Shown: positions 1 to 6,410, numbered from the stretch's first letter. The stretch: 11,611 nucleotides of DNA from Nanobdellota archaeon (GCA_023131705.1 JAGLZG010000222.1:1-11611); one strand, 5' to 3'. Notes: generated by a model not told the origin, from the sequence alone. Numbers and translations: made by a program.

Positions 1-197
1 TGTAGCATTATCATTATAGTGGAAGGCTGTGAAATTGTCTGGCCAGCACCTATTGGCAAAGGATAATCACTATAAGCCTCTCTAATAAGCTCATCTAGAA
101 CAAATTCCTCTCTGGGAACCTCTTTAAACGCCTTTAAAACATTATTATCCTTTATTAAACCAGACCTCTCCCAATACTCTATAAGCCTGTTTTTCAT
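1..197 (-). CDS. pcm: Protein-L-isoaspartate O-methyltransferase, N-terminal part (cut by window edge)
   Basis: This is the first 65 codons of a minus-strand gene, open at window position 1. The translation contains VPREEFVLDELIREAY and then PLPIGAGQTISQPS, which match the conserved N-terminal region of PCMT-family enzymes (typically VPRexFVP followed by PLPIGxGQTISQP). The family uses S-adenosylmethionine to methylate isoaspartyl residues in age-damaged cytosolic proteins and so starts their repair. The SAM-binding GxGxG loop would lie further downstream, outside the window. The ATG at 197 is chosen because it lies 28 bp from a TATA-like box. An AAGGTG at 217-212 lies 14 nt from it, too far for a normal ribosome-binding site, so a leaderless mRNA is more likely. 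The gene diverges from ppsA across the hairpin block. Confidence 0.87.
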   Translation of the reverse strand, partial: MKNRLIEYWERSGLIKDNNVLKAFKEVPREEFVLDELIREAYSDYPLPIGAGQTISQPSTIMIML

Positions 198-220
198 TAT
201 AGTATCATAAACACCTTAAA

Positions 221-230
221 CTATAAATAA
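221..230 (-). promoter_or_regulatory. TATA box of pcm
   Basis: On the minus strand this reads TTATTTATAG, centred about 28 bp upstream of the pcm ATG at 197. At normal archaeal TATA-to-start-site spacing, transcription would begin at or within a few bases of the start codon. Confidence 0.5.
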
Positions 231-242
231 TTAATGCAAATG

Positions 243-321
243 TCAAAAACCACCCATCATAGATGGGGGGTATGCAAGGCAAAGCCGTGTTAGCCATCCC
301 ATTAACTTGAGTGGTTTTTGA
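243..321. repeat. Long stem-loop with alternative internal pairings
   Basis: TCAAAAACCAC (243-253) and GTGGTTTTTGA (311-321) are a perfect 11-bp inverted repeat. Inside, CCCATC (253-258) pairs with GATGGG (262-267) over a 3-nt loop. The same GATGG (262-266) can instead pair with CCATC at 294-298, and GGCAAAGCC (278-286) forms its own mini-hairpin. The mutually exclusive pairings are visible in the sequence. Any switching role is speculation. Confidence 0.6.
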
Positions 322-331
322 GCATGAACTG

Positions 332-354
332 AGAAATTTGCTTTGCAAATTTCT
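332..354. repeat. Perfect 10-bp hairpin, TTT loop
   Basis: AGAAATTTGC (332-341) is the exact reverse complement of GCAAATTTCT (345-354), with loop TTT. It shares the TGC-TTT-GCA core of the next hairpin. Confidence 0.8.
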
Positions 355-355
355 G

Positions 356-384
356 GTTTGTTAGAAATGCTTTGCATTTCAAAC
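356..384. repeat. Hairpin with 7-bp perfect core, TTT loop
   Basis: GAAATGC (364-370) pairs with GCATTTC (374-380) around loop TTT. An outer GTTT/AAAC pairing (356-359 with 381-384) extends the stem past a small bulge. The core TGCTTTGCA is identical to that of the hairpin at 332-354. Confidence 0.7.
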
Positions 385-386
385 AC

Positions 387-461
387 TCAGAAATATACCA
401 TCTTCTAGAACAAGATGATGGACTTCGTCCACTGGTTAATAGACCAGTGGTATATTTCTGA
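387..461. repeat. Cloverleaf-like structure with 14-bp outer stem
   Basis: TCAGAAATATACCA (387-400) and TGGTATATTTCTGA (448-461) are a perfect 14-bp inverted repeat. Three smaller hairpins lie inside: (CA)TCTT/AAGA(TG) at 399-404 with 412-417, TGGAC/GTCCA at 419-423 with 427-431, and CACTGGT/ACCAGTG at 430-436 with 443-449. The inner arms partly compete with the outer stem. The shape resembles a four-way junction, but the consensus T-arm and D-arm bases of a tRNA are absent. The palindrome TGACATGTCA (459-468) overlaps its right edge. Confidence 0.7.
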
Positions 462-500
462 CATGTCAAAAATAGTGGAACCAGTGCTAAATTTCCGACA

Positions 501-542
501 TATTTAAATAATAATAAAATTCACCAATAACAAAAGAGGTGA
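501..542 (+). promoter_or_regulatory. ppsA promoter and Shine-Dalgarno site
   Basis: A TATA box, TATTTAAATA, lies at 501-510. The expected start of transcription about 25 bp downstream gives a leader of roughly 16-18 nt. That leader contains the strong Shine-Dalgarno GAGGTGA (536-542). The Shine-Dalgarno ends 5 nt before the TTG at 548. It overlaps the GTG at 539, so that GTG is unlikely to be the initiation codon. Confidence 0.7.
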
Positions 543-547
543 ATTAT

Positions 548-2944
548 TTGGCTAAAGCTAAATCCAAAAAGTTTATTCTATGGTTTAAGGAGACAGGTAT
601 AAATGATGTCAAGTATGTAGGTGGAAAAAACGCTTCTTTAGGTGAGATGTACAGGAAACTAACTAAAAAAGGAGTCAATATCCCAAATGGTTTTGCAGTC
701 ACTGCCTATGCCTATCAATATATGATTAAGCATAATAATGTTGAAAAAGAAATAAAAAGAATTCTAAAAGGATTGGACACAAGCAATCTTAAAGATTTAA
801 AAGAAAGAGGAAAAGCAGTAAGAAATACAATCTTAAACTGTGAAATCCCAGATGTTATCCAGAAAGATATAATAAAAGCATATGAAAAACTCTCTAAAGA
901 GTATGGAAAAGATACAGATGTTGCAGTAAGGTCATCAGCAACAGCAGAAGACTTGCCAGATGCAAGCTTCGCAGGACAGCAGGAAACCTATCTGAATATC
1001 AGGGGAAAGGATTCCCTATTAAATGCCTGCAAAAAATGTTTTGCCTCTTTATTTACAGACAGGGCAATATCATATAGAGTTGACAAAAAATTCAGCCATT
1101 TTAAGGTATATCTAAGCATAGGCATTCAAAAAATGGTTAGAAGCGATAAAGCCTCTAGCGGAGTCATATTTAGCATTGACACTGATTCTGGATTCAAAGA
1201 TGTTGTTTTAATAAGCGCTGCTTATGGCTTGGGTGAAAATGTTGTTCAGGGAAATGTAAATCCAGATTCTTATTATATCTTTAAGCCAACTTTACTGCAG
1301 GGCTTTAAGCCAATAATACAAAAAAAAGTTGGTGAGAAAAAACTAAAGATGATTTACACTAATAATAAAGAAAAGCCAACTAAAAACATAAACACAACAG
1401 AAAAAGAAAGAAAAAGTTTTGTTCTGAAAGATGAAGAAATACTTCAATTAGCAAGGTGGGCTTGCATAATTGAGCAGCATTATCATAAACCAATGGATAT
1501 GGAGTGGGCAAAAGACGGGATAACAAAAAAATTATTCATAGTCCAGGCAAGGCCGGAAACAGTTCAGAGCCAGAAAAACATGAACATTGTAGAAGACTAC
1601 GATATTCCTAAAAAAGGGGAAATAATAGTGACTGGGCAGAGTGTAGGTGCAAAAGTAGGCCAGGGAAAAGCGCATATAATAACTAATGTTAAGGATATTA
1701 ATAAATTCAAAAAAGGAGAAGTGCTTGTTACAGAGATGACAGACCCTGACTGGGAGCCAATAATGAAAATAGCGTCTGCTATTGTAGCAGATAGAGGTGG
1801 AAGGACCTGCCACGCCGCAATTGTAAGCAGAGAGCTTGGTGTACCTTGCATTGTTGGAACAAATGAAGCAACTAAAAAAATAAAACCTTCTCAGCCAATA
1901 ACAGCCAGCTGCGCAGAAGGTGAAGAGGGATTTGTCTACAAAGGGATTATCCCATTCAAAATCAATAAAATTAATATAAAAAGATTCAAAAAGCCAAAAA
2001 CAAAAATAATGATGAATATTGGCGACCCTGAAAGAGCTTTTGAGTTCTCGTTCATACCTAATGATGGTGTTGGGCTGGCAAGAGAGGAATTTATCATTAA
2101 CACCTACATAAAAATACACCCTCTGGCTCTAATCAACTACAAAAAAATAAAAGACAGGGCAGTTAAGGAAAAAATAGATAAGCTAACTTATGGCTATAAT
2201 AACAAAGTTGAATTCTTTATAGACAAGCTGGCGCAGGGTGTTGCTATGATTGCATCTGCTTTTTACCCAAAAGATGTAATTGTAAGATTATCTGACTTTA
2301 AGTCAAACGAATATGCCAACCTTATTGGCGGAAAAGAGTATGAGCCAAAAGAAGATAACCCAATGATTGGATGGAGAGGAGCATCCCGTTACTATTCTGA
2401 TAACTATAAAGAAGCATTTGCGCTTGAATGCAGGGCAATGAAAAAAGCAAGGGAAGTTTATGGCTTAAAAAACATAAAACTAATGGTCCCATTCTGCAGG
2501 ACAGTTGAAGAAGGCAAAAAAGTAATCAAAGAGATGGAAAAAAATGGCTTAAAGCAGGGCAAAGATGGCTTGCAGGTTTATGTAATGTGCGAGATTCCTT
2601 CTAATGTTATACTGGCAGATGAATTCAGCAGGATATTTGACGGCTTCAGCATTGGCTCTAATGATTTAACACAACTCACATTAGGATTAGACCGTGACTC
2701 TGAACTGGTAAGTCATATCTATGATGAAAGAAACATGGCTGTTAAAAAATTAATTGCATTGGTCATAAGCAAAGCAAAGAAAAACAACAGAAAGATAGGA
2801 ATATGCGGCCAAGCCCCAAGTGACTTTGAAGATTTTGCAAGATTCTTAGTTGAATGTGGAATTGATTCAATAAGCCTTAACCCAGATTCTGTTGTAAAAA
2901 CAACCTTAGCTATTTTAGAAGAAGAAAAGAAATTAAAAAGATAA
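548..2944 (+). CDS. ppsA: Phosphoenolpyruvate synthase (pyruvate, water dikinase)
   Basis: Converts pyruvate, ATP and water to PEP, AMP and phosphate, the entry step of gluconeogenesis. From the TTG start (798 aa, the usual family length) the order is the N-terminal nucleotide-binding domain (VGGKNASLGEM near residue 25; AVRSSATAEDLPDASFAGQQ near 126-145), the phosphohistidine domain with catalytic His about 422 in GGRTCHAAIVSRELG, and the C-terminal PEP/pyruvate-binding barrel with IGSNDLTQLTLGLDRDS and the catalytic Cys about 753 in GICGQAPSD. The reading frame is open from GTG 539, but that codon is part of the Shine-Dalgarno. TTG 548 gives an M-A-K start and correct spacing. The gene is monocistronic, and its stop codon directly abuts the stop of the convergent DUF1858 gene. 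Confidence 0.95.
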   Translation: MAKAKSKKFILWFKETGINDVKYVGGKNASLGEMYRKLTKKGVNIPNGFAVTAYAYQYMIKHNNVEKEIKRILKGLDTSNLKDLKERGKAVRNTILNCEIPDVIQKDIIKAYEKLSKEYGKDTDVAVRSSATAEDLPDASFAGQQETYLNIRGKDSLLNACKKCFASLFTDRAISYRVDKKFSHFKVYLSIGIQKMVRSDKASSGVIFSIDTDSGFKDVVLISAAYGLGENVVQGNVNPDSYYIFKPTLLQGFKPIIQKKVGEKKLKMIYTNNKEKPTKNINTTEKERKSFVLKDEEILQLARWACIIEQHYHKPMDMEWAKDGITKKLFIVQARPETVQSQKNMNIVEDYDIPKKGEIIVTGQSVGAKVGQGKAHIITNVKDINKFKKGEVLVTEMTDPDWEPIMKIASAIVADRGGRTCHAAIVSRELGVPCIVGTNEATKKIKPSQPITASCAEGEEGFVYKGIIPFKINKINIKRFKKPKTKIMMNIGDPERAFEFSFIPNDGVGLAREEFIINTYIKIHPLALINYKKIKDRAVKEKIDKLTYGYNNKVEFFIDKLAQGVAMIASAFYPKDVIVRLSDFKSNEYANLIGGKEYEPKEDNPMIGWRGASRYYSDNYKEAFALECRAMKKAREVYGLKNIKLMVPFCRTVEEGKKVIKEMEKNGLKQGKDGLQVYVMCEIPSNVILADEFSRIFDGFSIGSNDLTQLTLGLDRDSELVSHIYDERNMAVKKLIALVISKAKKNNRKIGICGQAPSDFEDFARFLVECGIDSISLNPDSVVKTTLAILEEEKKLKR

Positions 2945-3145
2945 TCATTTCAGCTTATTCAGCTCATCTAACAATTTCTTAATATCAAGGCCATAATTTT
3001 TGCAAATATCACCCAGCTTTAATACACCCATCTCCATCTGCGCCATAGGGCAATGCAGACAAGGCAACTTATATTTCAAAAGTACTTTTTCAGCGCCTTT
3101 AATTTCCAAAACATCAGCCAATTTTGTTTCTTTTGTTACCTTCAT
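2945..3145 (-). CDS. DUF1858-type CxxC protein (hybrid-cluster-associated redox disulfide family)
   Basis: A 66-aa cytosolic protein with the DUF1858 pattern: an N-terminal T-K-x-T-x-(x)-x-V-L segment, a helix ending LLKYKLPCLHC, and a C-terminal leucine-rich helix (GLDIKKLLDELNKL). The CxxC pair is C29/C32. Family members are small presumed redox or metal-binding proteins often found beside hybrid-cluster proteins; their biochemical role is not established. It lies 14 nt downstream of the dehydrogenase gene, with a GGAG Shine-Dalgarno (3158-3155), so the two probably form an operon. No hybrid-cluster gene is visible here. The stop codon is immediately next to the ppsA stop on the other strand. 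Confidence 0.8.
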   Translation of the reverse strand: MKVTKETKLADVLEIKGAEKVLLKYKLPCLHCPMAQMEMGVLKLGDICKNYGLDIKKLLDELNKLK

Positions 3146-3159
3146 TTTTTATTTCTCCA

Positions 3160-4158
3160 TTATTTAACAATATTTTTAGCTTTTTTATGATTAAACGCAG
3201 TTATATTCTCTAGTGTAGTATCCAATATCCTCATCAATGCCTCTTTGCTGTTAAACGCATTATGCGGTGTGAAAACAACATTATCCATTCTGAATATCTT
3301 ATGGTCCATTACAATTGTTTTCCATTTGTCAATATTTCCTGTTTCATGCAATAGCTGTTTTTCCTCTTTTATAAGTTCCTCCCCTTCTATTACATCCAAG
3401 CCAGCTCCGCCTAATATCTTATTTTCCAAAGCAAACAATAATGCATCAGTATCAACTACACCACCTCTTGCAGTATTTATTAGTATAGCTCCTTTTTTTA
3501 TTAGCTTAATATTTTTCTTATTTATTATATGGTGGGTATATTTATTATATGGAACATGCAATGATATTATATCCGACTTCTTAAATAATTCATTTAATGG
3601 AGCATATCTAAAACCAAGCGACTTTGCTAACTTTTTATCCTTATTCACATCATAAACAAGAACATTCATCTCAAAACCTTTTGCCATCCTTATAACATGC
3701 ATACCAATATGACCTCCGCCAACAACACCTATTGTTTTTCCTTTCAGATCAAAACCAGTTAATCCTCCAATAGAAAAATCATCTCTTAAAGTCCTGACAT
3801 AAGATTTATGAATATTTCTTGATAAAGCAAGTATTAATCCAAATGTATGCTCTGCAACAGTATTTTCGCCATAATACGGAACATTGCAAACAGATATTTT
3901 TCTTTTCCCGCATTCTTTTAAATCAATATGATCAAAACCAGTTGACCTTGTTGCAATCATCTTTAATTTTGGCAAATTTTCTATTATCTTTGAATCAATC
4001 TTGGAATAAATAAAAACAGACAAAACATCACAATCCTTTATTTTAGAAATATTATTTTTATTCAAAGCCCTGCTAAAGAATTTTAAAGTATGGCCTTTTA
4101 ATTTTTCCTTTAGATAATCCTGCTCCCATGGTTTAATTTCAAATATAGCTATTTTCAT
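3160..4158 (-). CDS. D-isomer-specific 2-hydroxyacid dehydrogenase, probably D-lactate dehydrogenase
   Basis: A 332-aa NAD-dependent dehydrogenase of normal family length. The Rossmann motif GGGHIG is at 147-152, and Asp170 at the end of the second strand (VLVYD) favours NAD over NADP. The catalytic triad is R231 (INTARGG), E260 (GLDVIEGE) and H299 (FTPHNAF). Length and the GLDVIEGEE segment fit the D-lactate dehydrogenase branch, which reduces pyruvate to D-lactate and regenerates NAD+ in fermentation. Other 2-ketoacids, such as those from branched or aromatic amino acids, cannot be excluded. The gene has its own TATA box and is probably leaderless. The DUF1858 gene follows 14 nt later. The convergent ppsA also acts on pyruvate. 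Confidence 0.85.
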   Translation of the reverse strand: MKIAIFEIKPWEQDYLKEKLKGHTLKFFSRALNKNNISKIKDCDVLSVFIYSKIDSKIIENLPKLKMIATRSTGFDHIDLKECGKRKISVCNVPYYGENTVAEHTFGLILALSRNIHKSYVRTLRDDFSIGGLTGFDLKGKTIGVVGGGHIGMHVIRMAKGFEMNVLVYDVNKDKKLAKSLGFRYAPLNELFKKSDIISLHVPYNKYTHHIINKKNIKLIKKGAILINTARGGVVDTDALLFALENKILGGAGLDVIEGEELIKEEKQLLHETGNIDKWKTIVMDHKIFRMDNVVFTPHNAFNSKEALMRILDTTLENITAFNHKKAKNIVK

Positions 4159-4161
4159 ATC

Positions 4162-4190
4162 AGGTTAACCTATAATTTTAATTATTTAAG
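4162..4190 (-). promoter_or_regulatory. Promoter of the 2-hydroxyacid dehydrogenase with 10-bp palindrome
   Basis: The minus-strand TATA-like CTTAAATAAT (4190-4181) is centred 27 bp upstream of the ATG at 4158. A perfect palindrome, AGGTTAACCT (4162-4171), lies between it and the start codon. A repressor bound there would block initiation, so it is an operator candidate. Confidence 0.5.
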
Positions 4191-4203
4191 TGTTTTGTTT
4201 TTT

Positions 4204-4482
4204 TTATTTACTTTTTTCCTTCCAGAATTTTTCTGCTTTTTCTTCCATTTCGTCCAATCTATCATAATAGTCAGGAAATTCATTTAGATGAGCTAAAGCA
4301 ATCTTTCCTGTAATCAAAGGGTCATCATCAGTAACATTTGTATTAGAATCAACTGTTCCATGCTCAAGTTCAACATCCATTCCCATTCTAAACTGTTCAA
4401 CATCAAACTTGTCCCATTTAATTCCAAGTTGTTCTCCAATTTCTTTTGCTTGTTCAACTGTAAAATGTTTTTTATCAGTCAT
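4204..4482 (-). CDS. DUF5661-like small acidic protein
   Basis: A 92-aa acidic soluble protein with no signal peptide or membrane segment. The sequence (FTVEQAKEIGEQLGI, then DVEQFRMGMDVELEHG, DDDPLITGKIALAHLNE, and FPDYYDRLDEMEE) matches what I recall of the DUF5661 family, whose function is unknown. Conserved H41, H65 and several Asp/Glu could bind a metal, but that is a guess. It begins 38 nt after the iscU stop. It also has a TATA-like box of its own, so it may be transcribed both with iscU and independently. Confidence 0.7.
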   Translation of the reverse strand: MTDKKHFTVEQAKEIGEQLGIKWDKFDVEQFRMGMDVELEHGTVDSNTNVTDDDPLITGKIALAHLNEFPDYYDRLDEMEEKAEKFWKEKSK

Positions 4483-4504
4483 CTTATCACATCTTTTATT
4501 TATA

Positions 4505-4513
4505 TCATATAAA
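4505..4513 (-). promoter_or_regulatory. TATA box of the DUF5661-like gene
   Basis: The minus-strand TTTATATGA is centred 27 bp upstream of the ATG at 4482, the same spacing as the other probable leaderless promoters in the window. It lies in the short gap after iscU. Confidence 0.4.
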
Positions 4514-4520
4514 TATCTTT

Positions 4521-4892
4521 TTATTTCTTTTTTTTGAGTTTATAATTTTTTATAGCATCTCTTAATGCCCTTGTGCCCAAAACAGAGCAGTGATATTTTA
4601 TAGAGGGTAACTCTCCTAACTTCTTTGCAATATCCTTGTCTGTTATCTTTAAAGCATCATCTAATTTTTTCCCTTTTGCCAGCTCGCACATTGCATCTGA
4701 AGCAGCTATTGCTGCAATGCAGCCCATTGTCTCAAAAAAGATGTCTTTTATTACACCATTTTCAACATTAAGATAAATTTTCATGACATCGCCGCAACGT
4801 GGATTTCCAAATTGGCCAACAGCATTATATTTCTTAATTTTTTTACTAAATTTAGGATTATTAAATCTGTTAATTGTTTTTTTTGAATACAT
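4521..4892 (-). CDS. iscU: Fe-S cluster assembly scaffold IscU/NifU-N
   Basis: Scaffold on which IscS-derived sulfur and iron are built into [2Fe-2S]/[4Fe-4S] clusters before transfer to apo-proteins. The 123-aa protein has the three ligand cysteines in family context: C33 (GNPRCGDVM), C58 (TMGCIAAIAASD) and C102 (KYHCSVL), plus the Asp (D35) next to the first cysteine. The ATG lies 23 nt inside the 3' end of iscS. It is preceded by a full AGGAGG Shine-Dalgarno (4906-4901) with an 8-nt gap, so translation is coupled to iscS. No co-chaperone, ferredoxin or A-type carrier gene is visible nearby. The C-terminus is lysine-rich. Confidence 0.95.
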   Translation of the reverse strand: MYSKKTINRFNNPKFSKKIKKYNAVGQFGNPRCGDVMKIYLNVENGVIKDIFFETMGCIAAIAASDAMCELAKGKKLDDALKITDKDIAKKLGELPSIKYHCSVLGTRALRDAIKNYKLKKKK

Positions 4893-6090
4893 TTGCTATT
4901 CCTCCTAATGGAGACATAAATCTTAGTTTTTTTACTATTCCCAACAGTACATTTAAAACATAATCAATCTCTTCTTCTGTATTAAATCTGCTTAAGGTTA
5001 ATCTTAAAGAGCCATTTGCCTCTTCATGGCTTAAGCCAATTGCCTTCAATACATGGCTTGGCTCAAGTGTTTTTTCAGAGCAGGCAGAACCTGTTGAAGA
5101 GCAAACTCCTTTCTGGTCAAGATAACCGCCAATTGCCTCACCTTCAATACCTCTAAAAGAAAAATTAGCATTATTGCATAGTCTTTTATCAGCCTTTGTT
5201 CCATTAAGCTTTGTATTGGGAATCTTAAGAACACCATCAGTTAATCTGTCTCTTAATTTTGTCATATGTGCTATATGTTTCTTATCCATTCCAAGTTTAA
5301 CAGCCTCTGCAAAACCAACAATCCCTGATATATTCTCAGTTCCAGACCTTAAATTAAACTCATGACCGCCACCATGCTGCCATTCAATTATCCTTGTTCC
5401 TTTTCTTATATATAATGCGCCAACCCCTTTTGGCCCATGAATCTTATGTGAATTAAGTGTTACTAAATCCAAATTCTGTTTTTTTACATCAATATCTGTT
5501 TTTGTATAGCTCTGACATGCATCTATATGAAAATAAACATCATGCTTTCTGCAAATCTCCCCTATCTTCTCTAAATCCTGTATTGTTCCAATCTCATTAT
5601 TTCCATGTATTATAGAAACAAGAATTGTTTTGCTTGTAATAGCATTTTCCAACTTTTTCAGGTCAACAAAACCCTCTTTATCAACATCAATATAAGTTAC
5701 ATTAAATCCATTCTTCTCCAGCCACTTGCAGCTGTTCAAAACGCAATCATGCTCTATCTTTGTTGTAATGATATGATCTTTCCCCAGAGTTTTACGATGG
5801 GTGCCAGAAATCTCTGATTTCTCTGCATCTTTGTTAGCAAAAGCAAGCCCTTTGATAGCAAAATTATTTGATTCTGTTCCTCCGGATGTAAATATAATCT
5901 CATCACTCTTTGCATTTATTGATTTGGCAATAACAGTTCTTGCTCTTTCTAAAGCATCTTTTGCATCCCTTCCAAGACTATGCATAGAGGAAGCATTTCC
6001 ATATTTTTCACTAAAATAAGGATTCATAACTCTAATAACCCTTTCATCAACCATTGTTGTAGCTCCATTATCAAGATATATTGTTTTCAT
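4870..6090 (-). CDS. iscS: Cysteine desulfurase IscS/NifS
   Basis: PLP enzyme that takes sulfur from L-cysteine as a persulfide and passes it to IscU. From ATG 6090 it is 406 aa. Motifs are YLDNGATT at the N-terminus, SGGTESNN, IEHDCV, HIDACQS, the PLP lysine K216 in LNSHKIHGPKG, LRSGTEN, and the persulfide cysteine C337 in SSTGSACSEKTLEPSHVL. The frame is open back to a GTG at 6102, but ATG 6090 is preferred: it gives the family-like start MKTIYLDNGATT and overlaps the upstream regulator's stop as ATGA, a coupling arrangement. An extra segment of about 15 residues before HIITTKIEH (residues about 89-103) is not typical and is partly encoded by a hairpin. Confidence 0.95.
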   Translation of the reverse strand: MKTIYLDNGATTMVDERVIRVMNPYFSEKYGNASSMHSLGRDAKDALERARTVIAKSINAKSDEIIFTSGGTESNNFAIKGLAFANKDAEKSEISGTHRKTLGKDHIITTKIEHDCVLNSCKWLEKNGFNVTYIDVDKEGFVDLKKLENAITSKTILVSIIHGNNEIGTIQDLEKIGEICRKHDVYFHIDACQSYTKTDIDVKKQNLDLVTLNSHKIHGPKGVGALYIRKGTRIIEWQHGGGHEFNLRSGTENISGIVGFAEAVKLGMDKKHIAHMTKLRDRLTDGVLKIPNTKLNGTKADKRLCNNANFSFRGIEGEAIGGYLDQKGVCSSTGSACSEKTLEPSHVLKAIGLSHEEANGSLRLTLSRFNTEEEIDYVLNVLLGIVKKLRFMSPLGGIANVFKKNN

Positions 6091-6380
6091 TTCTTCCCAC
6101 ACAACATACAGTTCTTTTTAACATGCTTTTCAACAATATTCAACATTGGAGCAACAGTTTCTTTGTTCAAAGAATAAACCCTTTTTTTGCCCTCTTTCTT
6201 GACCTCAAGTATATGGCATGTTGCTAATTTTTTCAGGTTATGGGATATTTTACTCTGCTCCTCATTAATCTTCTCAGCAATCTCTGTAACGCTTAATGGC
6301 TTATCCCTTAAAGATAGAATTATCTCTAACTTTGTTTTGTTAGCAAAATTCATGAAAAACATATATGAATTCAAGTTCAT
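6087..6380 (-). CDS. ArsR-family winged-helix regulator with three cysteines
   Basis: A 97-aa DNA-binding protein with the ArsR layout: N-terminal helices (KLEIILSLRDKPLSVTEIAEKI), recognition helix (EEQSKISHNLKKLATCHILEV) and wing (KKEGKKRVYSLN). Cysteines are C55, near the end of the recognition helix, and C91/C94 in the C-terminal CMLC. They could bind a metal or an Fe-S cluster, which is an inference. The gene is translationally coupled to iscS by an ATGA overlap, so it most likely regulates the isc genes and itself. Its start codon sits at the centre of a 34-bp dyad. Cyanobacterial and mycobacterial SufR is a functional precedent for an Fe-S-sensing winged-helix repressor of cluster assembly, but direct relationship is not shown. 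Confidence 0.85.
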   Translation of the reverse strand: MNLNSYMFFMNFANKTKLEIILSLRDKPLSVTEIAEKINEEQSKISHNLKKLATCHILEVKKEGKKRVYSLNKETVAPMLNIVEKHVKKNCMLCGKK

Positions 6381-6410
6381 ATGAACAACAATTCATAAGT
6401 AGTATATAAG
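6364..6410 (-). promoter_or_regulatory. Promoter and dyad operator of the arsR-iscS-iscU operon
   Basis: A TATA box (minus-strand CTTATATACT, 6410-6401) lies 25 bp upstream of the ATG at 6380, which suggests a leaderless mRNA. A symmetric structure is centred at 6380.5: TATGAATT (6364-6371), a 3-nt spacer, the perfect 12-bp palindrome GTTCATATGAAC (6375-6386), a 3-nt spacer, and AATTCATA (6390-6397). A dimer bound here would cover the start of transcription. The dyad does not depend on coding constraint on its upstream half. Confidence 0.65.

Larger units (their letters stand above)
240..472. repeat. Hairpin-rich intergenic block flanked by 10-bp direct repeats
   Basis: The pcm-ppsA intergenic region holds four consecutive inverted-repeat structures and a short palindrome, listed separately. 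The block is bounded by the direct repeat ATGTCAAAAA at 240-249 and 463-472. No credible ORF lies inside it. It is not a CRISPR array, since the repeat units differ from each other, and I see no tRNA. The direct repeats and the subterminal hairpins fit a small non-autonomous mobile element (MITE-like, or derived from IS200/IS605 ends). A structured non-coding RNA is the main alternative. Confidence 0.55.

Noticed and set aside
387..461. tRNA gene, because of the cloverleaf shape
   Set aside because: The 14-bp outer stem is too long, there is no TTC-containing T-loop or D-loop consensus, and the inner arms have the wrong lengths.
412..461. C/D box small RNA (ATGATGG followed later by CTGA)
   Set aside because: The C box is imperfect, no C'/D' pair is present, and the boxes sit inside extensive stems unlike archaeal C/D RNAs.
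240..472. CRISPR array
   Set aside because: The repeats are inverted and unlike each other. There are no equal-length direct repeats with unique spacers and no cas genes in the window.
1532..2119. 195-aa open frame on the minus strand
   Set aside because: It lies entirely inside ppsA in antisense, is rich in Cys, Phe and Tyr in a non-protein-like pattern, and has no promoter or ribosome-binding site of note. It is a shadow of ppsA.
3245..3655. 136-aa plus-strand frame
   Set aside because: Antisense to the dehydrogenase, whose catalytic motifs are intact. The composition is that of a shadow frame.
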